This document shows positions 32,981 to 41,292 of a stretch of 64,000 nucleotides of DNA, in pieces. Positions within the stretch are counted from its first letter, which is position 1; each line of letters opens with the position of its first letter. The translations under genes were made by a program, and so were the position numbers. The notes under the pieces are model-generated. The model had not been told where the DNA came from, searched no databases, and was given only the letters and a program-made list of their open reading frames with translations. The stretch covers positions 1 to 64,000 of the forward strand of contig CAZDGU010000012.1 in the NCBI GenBank assembly GCA_964505215.1, written 5' to 3'. Origin of the DNA: Gracilimonas sp964505215 (lineage in GTDB: Bacteria > Bacteroidota > Rhodothermia > Balneolales > Balneolaceae).

Positions 32981-33331
32981 ATGCAATACAAACAAAATTT
33001 CTTTTACCTCTGTAAAGTGCCTTTAAGTGCTGAAGGACCTGAGCATGTTGAAATTATAACCCGAGCCGAAGACAGTGAAGATTTTCCCCGGGTTTTTAAA
33101 GAGTTTGAAGAACTGCGTTCACACGCATTTAATAAAGACAAAATTTACAGCGTAGTGCGCGCCGATGTTATTTACGAATTAGTACGCACCGGAACCGAAA
33201 AAGAGGCAAAGGAGGAGGCTTACGAGGAAGCAGAACAAGAAATAGTAACCAACCTGCAACACCGCGTAATGCAAGACGGTGACGCCAACGCCAAAGGAAT
33301 TTTAAAAGAAGTGTACGGACTGGAAAATTAG
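32981..33331 (+). CDS. Hypothetical cytoplasmic protein
   Basis: A 116-residue protein without signal peptide. It starts MQYKQNFFYLCKVPLSAEGP, has a possible small alpha/beta region (EDFPRVFKEFEELRSHAF), and a very acidic helical section (EKEAKEEAYEEAEQEIV). The family is not recognised. A strong terminator follows 32 bp after the stop, so it is probably a monocistronic unit. Confidence 0.55.
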   Translation: MQYKQNFFYLCKVPLSAEGPEHVEIITRAEDSEDFPRVFKEFEELRSHAFNKDKIYSVVRADVIYELVRTGTEKEAKEEAYEEAEQEIVTNLQHRVMQDGDANAKGILKEVYGLEN

Positions 33332-33363
33332 TATCTCTTTTTCAATAAACTAAATTCCCAAAA

Positions 33364-33394
33364 CCCCGCAGGCTAAAACCTGCGGGGTTTTTTT
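33364..33394 (+). terminator. Rho-independent terminator
   Basis: CCCCGCAGG (33364-33372) and CCTGCGGGG (33379-33387) make a perfect 9-bp GC-rich stem with a 6-nt loop, followed by seven T. It ends the hypothetical gene upstream. Confidence 0.92.
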
Positions 33395-33547
33395 ATTGAC
33401 AGAATCAATCAGATTGATTGTAAATCTCTTATCATAAAGAGGGTTATAAAGGAACTTATCGGTGCTGTTATTGTTGTAATTAATAGAAGATTGAACAAAC
33501 CAATTACCACCCATTACGGGCGTAACAACACTAAAAAAACAGAGATC

Positions 33548-34018
33548 ATGAATGTAAATATTGGGATTTCGAAAGAGGACAGAGAAAAAGTTGCCGAAGG
33601 ATTGTCTAAAGTATTAGCCGATTCGTATTTGCTGTATTTAAAAACGCACAACTATCACTGGAATGTTACCGGTGAGCTGTTTCATGCACTGCACGAGCAG
33701 TTTGAGGAGCAGTACAGCGAGCTTGCCCCTGCCATTGATGAAATAGCAGAGCGCATTCGCATAATAGGCTTTCCTGCACCGGGCACGTTTAAAGAGTTCA
33801 GTAAAATTACTTCTATAAAAGAAGAAACAGATCACCCCGATGCTATGGAAATGGTGAAAAGGCTTAAAGAAGCGAATGAGCAGGTAATTGATACCGTACG
33901 CGATGCTATGGAAATAGCTGACAGCGTGGGAGATGAAGCCACTATTGATTTACTGGCCGGACGACTCACGGTTCACTCCAAAACCGCATGGATCTTGGGA
34001 AGTCATTTGGAACAATAG
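33548..34018 (+). CDS. dps: Dps-family DNA-protecting ferritin-like protein
   Basis: A 156-residue four-helix protein from the ATG at 33548 (MNVNIGISKEDREKVAEGL). An upstream TTG at 33491 would add 19 unusual residues and is less likely. LKTHNYHWNVTGELFHALHE and QFEEQYSELAPAIDEIAERI carry the His and Asp/Glu ferroxidase ligands of Dps. These proteins oxidise and store iron and shield DNA in stress. Neighbours CsbD and MscS fit a stress-response stretch. Confidence 0.9.
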   Translation: MNVNIGISKEDREKVAEGLSKVLADSYLLYLKTHNYHWNVTGELFHALHEQFEEQYSELAPAIDEIAERIRIIGFPAPGTFKEFSKITSIKEETDHPDAMEMVKRLKEANEQVIDTVRDAMEIADSVGDEATIDLLAGRLTVHSKTAWILGSHLEQ

Positions 34019-34112
34019 TTTAACAGAACACCTATACAAAGATGTAAACAGGCTGAGAGAAGAATCGATTGGTTATCTCAGCCTGCTTAATTCTAAAAAA
34101 AATATATAAATT

Positions 34113-34298
34113 ATGAATGATTTAACGCTGAAAGGAACCTGGAATGAGGCAAAGGGAAAGCTCAAACAAAAGTACTCGGAGCTGACGGATGATGATTTAG
34201 CCTTTTCGGAAGGCAAAGAGGATGAGTTGTTAGGGCGCCTGCAGCAAAAGCTGGGCAAAACCAAAGATGAAATTAAAAAAGAAATAGCCGAGCTTTAA
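34113..34298 (+). CDS. CsbD family stress protein
   Basis: A 61-residue highly charged protein. LKGTWNEAKGKLKQKYSELT followed by DDDLAFSEGKEDELLGRLQ is the full CsbD domain, seen in small general-stress proteins of unknown mechanism. It sits 95 bp after dps and is followed by a terminator. Confidence 0.92.
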   Translation: MNDLTLKGTWNEAKGKLKQKYSELTDDDLAFSEGKEDELLGRLQQKLGKTKDEIKKEIAEL

Positions 34299-34328
34299 TA
34301 ACAGGCAAGGCTTAAGTAGTAGCTTAAG

Positions 34329-34353
34329 GGAAGGTGTACAGCCTTCCTTTTTT
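34329..34353 (+). terminator. Rho-independent terminator
   Basis: GGAAGG (34329-34334) and CCTTCC (34342-34347) form a 6-bp stem with a 7-nt loop, followed by six T. It ends the csbD transcript. Confidence 0.82.
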
Positions 34354-34526
34354 GTTTGTTGAAGGTTTTTTAAAAAGTTGTCCAAATGGTATCAGCATTA
34401 TTATATCCGCAAAGCAGTTGTAATATTAGAAAATACTATTCAGAAATTGGCCTTCAATCATTGAAAATGAATGATAATTCGCCTATTCTATAAACTTGAT
34501 AAAACAAATTTTAAATTAATTGTTAT

Positions 34527-35348
34527 ATGGAAAATTTTAGTATTACTCCTGAAGATATCATGAATTTTGCAACTACCTTCGGCATCAAGTTACTTGCTGC
34601 CGCTGCCACTTTGGTGATTGGATTATGGATTGTAAAGTTTATTGTAAGGGGGGCAGATAAAGTATTACAAAAAAGCAGCGTAGAGGCAGAGCTGGTTTCT
34701 TTTTTAAGAAGCATGATTTCAATACTGCTGAAAGTACTGGTGTATATCACGGCATTGGGGATGCTGGGCATTGAAATGACCTCCTTCATAGCCATTTTAG
34801 GTGCTGCTGGTTTGGCCGTGGGTTTAGCCCTTCAGGGAAGCTTAGCCAACTTTGCAGGTGGCGTGCTCATTTTGTTTTTCAAGCCTTTTAGAGTGGGTGA
34901 CTATATTGATACAGGTAGTAACGCCGGAACGGTAAAAACCATTGATATTTTACACACGCGTATTCATACCCCTAACAATCAGGTTATAGTAATACCGAAC
35001 GGTGATTTGGCCAATAATGCTATCACTAACTTTTCTACTATGGACACTCGCCGTGTGGTGCTTCCGGTGGGAATTGGTTACACCTCGGATGTAAAAAAAG
35101 CACGGGAAGTAATTTTACGAGTTTTGAATGAAGACGAACGGATGCTAAAAGAACCGGAGCCCGTGGTAGTGCTTACAAATCTGGGCGACAGCTCCCTGGA
35201 TTTATCAGTCAGAGCCTGGACAAAAACTTCAGATTACTGGAACTTTTATTGGGAAAATCTCGAAAAAATAAAAGAAGAGCTGGATAAAGCAGGAATAGAA
35301 ATACCTTTCCCACAGCGCGATATTCACATTATTAAAGAAGGTGAATAA
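34527..35348 (+). CDS. mscS: Small-conductance mechanosensitive channel (MscS)
   Basis: A 273-residue membrane channel with three N-terminal helices (about 14-36, 61-83 and 87-110). ILGAAGLAVGLALQGSLANF is the pore-lining TM3 with the alternating Gly/Ala pattern, followed by AGGVLILFFKPFRVGDYI, the beta domain signature. The length fits the minimal MscS type. It opens under hypo-osmotic shock to release solutes. It is transcribed alone and ends with a clear terminator. Confidence 0.93.
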   Translation: MENFSITPEDIMNFATTFGIKLLAAAATLVIGLWIVKFIVRGADKVLQKSSVEAELVSFLRSMISILLKVLVYITALGMLGIEMTSFIAILGAAGLAVGLALQGSLANFAGGVLILFFKPFRVGDYIDTGSNAGTVKTIDILHTRIHTPNNQVIVIPNGDLANNAITNFSTMDTRRVVLPVGIGYTSDVKKAREVILRVLNEDERMLKEPEPVVVLTNLGDSSLDLSVRAWTKTSDYWNFYWENLEKIKEELDKAGIEIPFPQRDIHIIKEGE

Positions 35349-35381
35349 GAACCTGTTTTTGAAATAGTTTTTTAGTTGATT

Positions 35382-35418
35382 AACCCTCCGAGAATGCAGC
35401 ATTTCCGGAGGGTTTTTT
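35382..35418 (+). terminator. Rho-independent terminator
   Basis: AACCCTCCG (35382-35390) pairs with CGGAGGGTT (35406-35414), followed by four more T. It ends mscS. Directly downstream the repeat family of locus 2 begins. Confidence 0.88.
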
Positions 35419-35438
35419 GTGATAAGAGGTGGGGGGGA

Positions 35439-35484
35439 GCTGTCAGCTATCAGAATTCAGGTTTCAGTGAACAGTGATCAGGAT
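35439..35484 (+). repeat. Intergenic repeat, module A (locus 2)
   Basis: Contains CTGTCAGCTATCAGAATTCA followed by GGTTTCAGTGAACAGTGATCAGG. It is shorter than locus 1 in the GGGAGCAGTTTACAGT part. The CAGCTATCAG/CAGTGATCAG units look like a degenerate short tandem repeat. The 845-bp gap 35419-36263 holds modules A, B and C/D and no credible gene. Confidence 0.72.
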
Positions 35485-35524
35485 TGGTTAACAGGTTTGA
35501 ATTACAGTGTTGTCTATATCTACT

Positions 35525-35711
35525 AACACCTTCCGCATTTGTAGCGGGCTGCACATGGCACCTTCCTCAAGGAAGGAATTTTTTCTTGCTTGTTTTTTGA
35601 CTGTGATGATTATAGCCTGCTTCTGAACTTATTTTCATCCGAAATGTAAGTCTCTCCTTGAGGAGAGGGTAAATCGCTCAGCACCTCGCTGAATGATTTG
35701 CGAGAGGGGTT
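35525..35711 (+). repeat. Structured multi-hairpin repeat element, copy 2 (module B)
   Basis: A 187-nt copy of the element at 11758-11943. Ends are AACACCT (35525-35531) and AGGGGTT (35705-35711), giving one mismatch in the closing stem. H2 is CCTTCCTCAAGGAAGG and H3 is CTCTCCTTGAGGAGAG, both intact. H4 is GTAAATCGCTCAGC against GCTGAATGATTTGC: two changes are tolerated as G-T wobbles and one is a C-A mismatch. H1 is partly degraded. Overall more worn than copies 1 and 3. Confidence 0.8.
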
Positions 35712-35916
35712 GGCGGTGAAGTATGGAATGTTATTGCCACTCAATTTGAACTGTGATGTTTGTGATTTAGTGTGATTGATGTGATGGGTTTAGGGCGTTA
35801 ATCAGGAAGTCCCGTTAACAAATAACCAATTCCAAAAAACTATTTCCCAATAAATCGTCCATTCCCGAGTACTCGGGAGTCGTTCGGTCTTTCGCAAATC
35901 AAATTATTCCTTTGAA

Positions 35917-36080
35917 CTCGCTCCCAACGGCCCTGTTGGGAGTGCTATAAAGAACCACCCGGTTCAAAAATGAACATATCGCCAAGGTGGACGTTGATGG
36001 TGTCGGCTGCCACATTTTACGAGATTGCTTCGGCGTTTTACAGGATAAACGTAGTTCCGCAAAATGGCGCCTCGCAAAAG
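35917..36080 (+). repeat. Intergenic repeat, modules C and D (locus 2)
   Basis: The palindromic core GCTCCCAACGGCCCTGTTGG (35920-) is imperfect here, followed by TAAAGAACCACCCGGTTCA, then ATCGCCAAGGTGGACGTTGA, GAGATTGCTTCGGCG and CGCCTCGCAAAAGTTTTC. The order matches locus 1 and locus 4. Roughly 150 bp of ordinary intergenic DNA and the promoter of the DUF349 gene follow. Confidence 0.75.
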
Positions 36081-36263
36081 TTTTCATTTACTCAGAACGG
36101 TGAGTTTTTCCGATCTTTTAGAATCCCTTTCATTCCGGTTTAAAAAGCAGGGATTTTATAAAAACAGTCAATTTGATAAACTTTCGGTTTCCATTGCCAA
36201 AGATTAGGCAGATATATTATCTTAACTGGTCTAATAAAGAAGGCATTAAGCCGTAAAATTAAA

Positions 36264-38360
36264 ATGTCCCACGAGGAAAGGAAGGTTACTGTGGAGAACC
36301 TGGAGCAAAACAAACCCGAAGTAAACGAAGAGCTTACCGAAACCCAACAAGAACTTGCAGCTGATAAGGCAGAAGCTTCGCCTAAGGAAGAATCTGTTGC
36401 CGAAGCTGAATCAACTGAGCCAGAAAAAGAGGCTGAAGCCGCAGAAAGCGATTCAGAACCTGAAGAGGCGGAGCAGGCTGAGGAAGTGCAGCTAGAGGCA
36501 GAAACAGAGAAGAAAACGGAGGCCGAAGAATCTGCAAAAGAAGAGGATGAGTCTGTTGATGCGGATGAGCCTAAGGAAGCGGCCGAGAGTGAAGAGCAGG
36601 AACAGGCTGCTGAAGCAGATCAACCCCGGGAAAATGCTGAGGGTGAAGAAGCTGAAGAAGATCCGGATGCTGAGGAATTCTATGCTCAAATAACAGAACG
36701 TGCCAAAGAATTAGTGGTGCAAACCGACTGGGCTTTTGTGACTACAGAGCTGGCTAATTTAGCTCAAAATTTGGCGGAAGGACCGGAGTCTGTAACGGAG
36801 AAAACGAAGCAGCTGATTGAAGAATTTCAGGAATTGCGAGCGAATTTTGAAGAGAAGAAGCAGGCTTATTATGAGGAGCAAAATCGCAGAAAGGAAGAAA
36901 ATTTAGCCAGGAAAAAAGAGCTGCTCAAGTCTCTGGCCGATATTATAAATGAAGAGCAGTGGACGGCTACAAAAGAGGTAGGTAAAATAAGAGGGCAGTG
37001 GGAATCCATTAAACTGCTTCCGCAGGGCGAGGCCGAAACGCTGGATAAGCGCTACAAAGAGCTGATGGATGAATTTGAAGATCATAAAGTAGATCGGCTT
37101 GTAAAGAAACTTCAAAAAGAAGAAGAGAACTTAGAGCTTAAGCTGCTTTTATTAGACAAAATGGATGCCCTAACCAAGAAGCTGGAAGAGGAGTCGCCCG
37201 ATTTTGAGGAGCTGGAAGATCAGTTTAATAAGCTTATTTCGCAGTGGAGAAAAGTGGGTCGTGTTCCTTCCGAAAAAAATCAGGCATTGTGGGATCGATT
37301 TAATGCCGTGCAGGATACTTTCAACGAAGTGCGTTTTAAGTTTGATGAAGCCTACCGCAAGGTAATTGAGAAGGCTCTTTCCAAAAAGAAAAAGCTGGTT
37401 AAGCAGGCCGAGGCGCTGGTAGATCAAGAAAATATTGCGAAAGCAGCCCGTAAGGTGAATAAGCTGCATAAGGCGTGGAAGAGTGCCGGAAATCTCCCTC
37501 AGAAAGATGAAAATGAGATGTGGGACTTATTCAAAGCGGCTACCGATAAGTTCAACGAAATGAAGTCGAATAATATTGATAAGCTTCGGGAGCAGGAGGA
37601 GAAAAATCTGGCGAAAAAGCACGAGCTGATTAAAAAAGCTGAAGAAGCCAAAGATACTGACGACTTTGAGAAAGGGCATCAAACCATGCAAAGCCTGATG
37701 AGTCAGTGGAAAAATGTTGGTCCGGTGCCACGCAAACAATCTTCTAAAATTTGGAAGAAGTTTAAAGGAGCCATGGACACGTTTTACGACCGCAGGCGTG
37801 AGGCTTTTAAAGGCGAGCGGAAAGATCAAAAAGAAAACCTGGAGAAAAAGCAGGAAATTCTGCAGCAATTAAAAGAATTAGGTACTCATGAAGATCCGGC
37901 GCTGGCTGTACAGGAGGCCAAGGAGCTGCAGCAGGCTTTTAAGGATATCGGATACGTGCCCATAAAAATGAAAAACAAAATATGGAAGCAGTATCGTGAG
38001 GCCTGCGATGTTATTTATGAGCGATACCGTGCACTCGGCTCCGATCTTGGATTGGAGAAAAAACTGGCCAATCAGGGAATTGACCCGGAAACGCGTAAGG
38101 AAATCATAAAATTCCAAAAGGAAAGAAGTAAGCTCAAAAAGGAAGTGTCTAAGCTGGAAAGCGAAATGATTCAATTCCAGGAAGCTAAAACTTACTTTAA
38201 GCCTACCAACCGCGGTAATGCGCTGCTGGACGAGCTTCAGGAAAAAATTGATAAGGCCGAGCAGGTTATTGATGAAAATGAAGAACGGATTTGGGAGCTG
38301 GATAAAAATATTGATCGGCTAAAAAGAAGTGGGGAGGCTGATGACGACGAGGAGGAATAA
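36264..38360 (+). CDS. DUF349 repeat protein with acidic N-terminal region
   Basis: A 698-residue cytoplasmic protein. Residues 1 to about 135 are extremely rich in Glu and Ala (EAEQAEEVQLEAETE and similar) and are probably disordered. From about 140 on it is a series of DUF349 helical repeats, recognisable by recurring LISQWRKVGRVPSEKNQALW, SQWKNVGPVPRKQSSKIWKK and FKDIGYVPIKMKNKIWKQY units of about 75 residues. It ends in a coiled coil and an acidic tail. DUF349 proteins are abundant in Bacteroidota; molecular function is unknown. Confidence 0.88.
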   Translation: MSHEERKVTVENLEQNKPEVNEELTETQQELAADKAEASPKEESVAEAESTEPEKEAEAAESDSEPEEAEQAEEVQLEAETEKKTEAEESAKEEDESVDADEPKEAAESEEQEQAAEADQPRENAEGEEAEEDPDAEEFYAQITERAKELVVQTDWAFVTTELANLAQNLAEGPESVTEKTKQLIEEFQELRANFEEKKQAYYEEQNRRKEENLARKKELLKSLADIINEEQWTATKEVGKIRGQWESIKLLPQGEAETLDKRYKELMDEFEDHKVDRLVKKLQKEEENLELKLLLLDKMDALTKKLEEESPDFEELEDQFNKLISQWRKVGRVPSEKNQALWDRFNAVQDTFNEVRFKFDEAYRKVIEKALSKKKKLVKQAEALVDQENIAKAARKVNKLHKAWKSAGNLPQKDENEMWDLFKAATDKFNEMKSNNIDKLREQEEKNLAKKHELIKKAEEAKDTDDFEKGHQTMQSLMSQWKNVGPVPRKQSSKIWKKFKGAMDTFYDRRREAFKGERKDQKENLEKKQEILQQLKELGTHEDPALAVQEAKELQQAFKDIGYVPIKMKNKIWKQYREACDVIYERYRALGSDLGLEKKLANQGIDPETRKEIIKFQKERSKLKKEVSKLESEMIQFQEAKTYFKPTNRGNALLDELQEKIDKAEQVIDENEERIWELDKNIDRLKRSGEADDDEEE

Positions 38361-38523
38361 TAACGTGGTGTGAACCGCTTTGTTATTCTGCTTCTTAAAC
38401 CAATTGCCGTGCTTTCAATTGGTAATGAGATCCACCTTATTTAGAAATTTGTAACATCAAGCAAGTTTCGGCTCAAATATATATAATGGGGAGCAACGAG
38501 ATTGAGGTTAGTAACTGAACAAC

Positions 38524-39387
38524 TTGGAAAGCATAATACATATTAAATTTTGGGGAGTCAGAGGCTCTACACCTTGTCCTAATGCACAAAACATGCGTTA
38601 TGGGGGCAACACAACCTGCGTGCAAATTCAGGTTCCGAAAGAACAGCGCTTACTAATACTGGATTCCGGAACCGGTTTCAGAAACCTGGGTAATGAACTG
38701 GAGCGAAATGGAAAGCCGGTAGAGGGGCGTGTTTTTATAACCCATCCGCATTGGGATCATTTACAGGGATTTCCATTTTTCAAACCGTTTTATGATGCTA
38801 AAAATTGTTTTCATGTTTATATGCCGCCTCAGGGGAAATTGGGATGCGATGAAATTATTGAAGGCCACATGTCGAGCACCTTTTTCCCCGTTTCCGTAGA
38901 TATGCTTCAGGCAAGCTTAACGCCTGTCACGATTGAACCGGGCCTGCATTCGTTTGAGAATTATTCGATAGAATATATGGTGGCGAGCCATGCGGTGCCA
39001 ACGGCAATCTATAAACTTCATATAGGCAGCCGTGTTATTGTTTTCGCTCCCGATAATGAGCTCAGAAAAGATGATTCACCATCCCAAAAGCAGTTTGAAG
39101 CTGATTTTAGAGCTTTTATACGCGGAGCAGATGTTCTGATTCATGACGCGCACTTTAATAGAGATGAACATCAATGCCGCATTGGCTGGGGACATTCTGC
39201 CTGGGAAGATGTGGTAGAAATTGCCAGGCAGGAAGGCGTGAAAAGACTGTATTTAACGCATCACAGTCCCGACAGTAATGATAATAAACTGGCTGAGATT
39301 GATAGTGTGCTGAAAGAACAGTACGCGAAAGATTTTGAGCAACTGCATTTAGCCGTAGAAGGCGAGCAGGTAGAGCTGCCTGTTTAA
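38524..39387 (+). CDS. MBL-fold metal-dependent hydrolase
   Basis: A 287-residue cytoplasmic metallo-beta-lactamase-fold protein. FWGVRGSTPCPNAQNMRYGG and NTTCVQIQ are typical of the PhnP/class II cyclic phosphodiesterase-like branch. THPHWDHLQGFPFF gives the HxHxDH metal motif, and VASHAVPT, LIHDAHF and LYLTHHSPD the remaining ligands. It starts with TTG at 38524, since an in-frame stop lies 4 codons upstream and no ATG precedes the conserved strand. Substrate unknown; a phosphodiesterase role is plausible. Confidence 0.85.
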   Translation: MESIIHIKFWGVRGSTPCPNAQNMRYGGNTTCVQIQVPKEQRLLILDSGTGFRNLGNELERNGKPVEGRVFITHPHWDHLQGFPFFKPFYDAKNCFHVYMPPQGKLGCDEIIEGHMSSTFFPVSVDMLQASLTPVTIEPGLHSFENYSIEYMVASHAVPTAIYKLHIGSRVIVFAPDNELRKDDSPSQKQFEADFRAFIRGADVLIHDAHFNRDEHQCRIGWGHSAWEDVVEIARQEGVKRLYLTHHSPDSNDNKLAEIDSVLKEQYAKDFEQLHLAVEGEQVELPV

Positions 39388-39402
39388 AAAATTCTGTTTT
39401 TT

Positions 39403-39453
39403 GAACCGGGTGGTTCTTTACGGCACTCCCAACGGGGTCGTTGGGAGCGAGCT
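39403..39453 (-). repeat. Intergenic repeat, module C (locus 3, inverted)
   Basis: TGAACCGGGTGGTTCTTTA, then ACTCCCAACGGGGTCGTTGG ending GAGC (39425-39448). It is the inverse of module C at 12036, 35917 and 53069. It follows the MBL gene by 15 bp and its palindrome could serve as that gene's transcript end, although the T-run is missing. Confidence 0.78.
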
Positions 39454-39530
39454 TTAGCGATGGGATGGTTTTTGGGAATTGGTTATTTGTTATTAGAGCT
39501 TCTTTTAAAACTTGATTGCCGTTATCATCC

Positions 39531-39720
39531 ATCAGACCGCAACAAAACGTATTCCGTCAGCCTAATCATATCCAGCGGTCAGACGGGAAAAGCACCTTTG
39601 CGAGGCCGTGTCCTGCATAACTACGCCCACAATGCCAACCGCCGAAGCAATCTGGGGAAATGTGGACGTTGTGTTCATCAACGCCCGCCTTGGCAATGTG
39701 TTCGTTTTGAACCGGGTTTG
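39531..39720 (-). repeat. Intergenic repeat, modules E and D (locus 3, inverted)
   Basis: Module E (39531-39587) contains ATCAGACCGC and AGCGGTCAGACGG, inverted copies of one another, with CCTAATCATATC between. Module D (39598-39720) contains TTTGCGAGGC, CCGCCGAAGCAATCTGGGG and GCCCGCCTTGGCAATGTG, then TTTTGAACCGGG as the edge of module C. The order and orientation are the reverse of locus 4 (53069-53293), where the same modules are nearly identical. Confidence 0.78.
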
Positions 39721-39870
39721 GCCGGGATTTTGTAGATTTACAGGATTGTTGAAAAAACCAGTCATTCCCAAACTAGCGCAAGCGTCCGCTTGTGCGCTAT
39801 TTGAAACGAATTGGGATGCAAACCAATGAAGATGTGTGAGCGGAAATTAACATTTCAATCATCCATCGCT

Positions 39871-40055
39871 AACACCTCTCGCAAATCATTCAGCGAGGTG
39901 CTGAATGATTTGCCCTCTCCTCAAGGAGAGACTTGCATTTGGGCATGGATAAGTTTGAAAATTTGCTAAAGCTATTACTGCTAAAAACAGGCAAGAAAAA
40001 AGTCCTTCCTCGAGGAAGGTGCCATTTGTAGCTCGCTACAAATGCGGAAGGTGTT
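39871..40055 (-). repeat. Structured multi-hairpin repeat element, copy 3 (module B, inverted)
   Basis: A 185-nt inverted copy. Closing arms are AACACCT (39871-39877) and AGGTGTT (40049-40055), perfect. H4 is GCAAATCATTCAGC/GCTGAATGATTTGC (39881-39913), H3 is CTCTCCTCAAGGAGAG (39915-39930), H2 is CCTTCCTCGAGGAAGG (40004-40019), and H1 is CATTTGTAGC/GCTACAAATG (40023-40044), perfect 10 bp. Against copy 1, one A-T pair in H4 is G-C here and one G-C pair in H1 is T-A here. Both partners changed, so pairing is preserved. Confidence 0.85.
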
Positions 40056-40074
40056 CGTGGATATAGACAACACT

Positions 40075-40165
40075 GTAATTCAAACCCGCCAACCATTCCT
40101 GATCACTGTAAACTGCTCCCTGCTCCCTGTTCACTGAAACCTGAATTCTGATAGCTGATAGCTCA
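40075..40165 (-). repeat. Intergenic repeat, module A (locus 3, inverted)
   Basis: The strand shown has CCTGATCACTGTAAACTGCT, then CCCTGCTCCCTGTTCACTGA and AACCTGAATTCTGATAGCTG. It is the inverse of module A at 11671, 35439 and 52982 and lies on the expected side of the hairpin element. The 839-bp gap 39388-40226 consists mainly of these modules; no gene is supported. Confidence 0.75.
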
Positions 40166-40226
40166 AATCCCCATCCACAACGCTCGCAGGTGCCGATGGC
40201 ACGCTGCGAGGCTGCTTCAAAAGAGT

Positions 40227-40712
40227 TTAGAAGTAATAGCGGATTCCCACGCCGCCATTTCCGTTAAAGTCGGTGTTTGGGGTGAGGTCTAAAATAGGAG
40301 CTATTTCAGCGAAAATATCTATTCGGGAATTAGGGACGATGTAATTCAAACCCAAAGGAATTCTGACGCCAAGCCGAGCATCGGGATCACTCAAAATAAC
40401 GCGGGCTCCAATTCCGTAATAAAAGGCAAGGTCGCCGTCTTCCACGCCGTTTAACCAGGAATGCAGCAGGTAGTCGCCATGCAGGTGAATGGCATCGTGC
40501 GAGCCGGCGAACGACCATGCGGCGCCAATATCAAAAGCAGAGCGGTCGTTATTCCAAACTTTGACAGAAACTCCGGTAGGTTCACCTAATATCACACCTA
40601 AACCAAAGTCGCCGCCATTACCGCGAGCTTGTGCGTGGGCCGTTTGCGGACTGCCCATTATTAATATTCCGGTTAGAAAAGTCAGTAACGTACATGTTTT
40701 TATTAAGTTCAT
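40227..40712 (-). CDS. Small outer-membrane beta-barrel-like protein
   Basis: A 161-residue secreted protein. The signal peptide runs to about residue 28 (ending in TAHAQ). The body alternates polar and aromatic residues in strands such as FGLGVILGEPTGVSVKVW, FYYGIGARVIL and IDIFAEIAPILDLTP, and ends GGVGIRYYF, a C-terminal aromatic barrel signal. This resembles DUF3996-type eight-stranded barrels. Function is unknown. Confidence 0.65.
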   Translation of the reverse strand: MNLIKTCTLLTFLTGILIMGSPQTAHAQARGNGGDFGLGVILGEPTGVSVKVWNNDRSAFDIGAAWSFAGSHDAIHLHGDYLLHSWLNGVEDGDLAFYYGIGARVILSDPDARLGVRIPLGLNYIVPNSRIDIFAEIAPILDLTPNTDFNGNGGVGIRYYF

Positions 40713-41292
40713 AAATAAAGTTTATTATTGTTAGTTATGGTTGTTTAAATCGAGGTTTGGCCAAAAATGTTTCATATTAAAATACTTTGCTAACTGAATG
40801 CTTAAAATACTGCAAAAGTTCAATGTTTGTAAGCTTTGTGCTGGGTGAACTTTGAGCGTCGAAAAAGTTCAGGTTTTACTTTTTTAGGAAGTTGTTTTTT
40901 TTCTGATTGAGTGCCGGATTGAAGTGAGCTTAATTCAGCTCCCGGAAAAGCGTTTTTTGAAATTTTAACTACGCAGATTTATTTGATTAAAGACAAAGCG
41001 GCAAATTGGTAGGCATGGATGTTTCGCGCACAGGCAGTGCATCAACTTGTTGTTCATGATTAGCTGAGATTTTAAAAGCGAGCATATTAATTTTATAAAA
41101 AATGGCCGATTTTCAGTATCATTACAGCCCTCTTTACCATAAGAGAATTAATTTAGAGGCAGTTTGTTTTTATGTGAATATTTCATGAACCCAAGCATGA
41201 TTGCAGCAAAACAAAAACAGCCCGCCCCTATAGAGGTCTCTATAAATTTTGCTATCTTTAATGCCCTTTTAAAATTCTGTTAGTTAGTTTTT
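40713..41292. other. Long intergenic gap before the T9SS/TonB cluster
   Basis: No gene is seen in these 580 bp and none of the modular repeats A to E occurs. It is AT-rich and ends with a candidate -7 box at 41253. The palindrome-like CCTATAGAGG (41227-41236) lies just before that box. This gap is the promoter region of the cluster starting at 41293. Confidence 0.45.
41253..41260 (+). promoter_or_regulatory. Candidate -7 box of the T9SS/TonB cluster
   Basis: TATCTTTA resembles TAnnTTTG and lies 32 nt before the ATG at 41293, giving a sensible leader length. A matching -33 element was not found. Confidence 0.4.

Noticed and set aside
39155..39771. Open frames on both strands across 39155-39771
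   Set aside because: They read through repeat modules C, D and E or overlap the MBL gene on the opposite strand; no domain seen.
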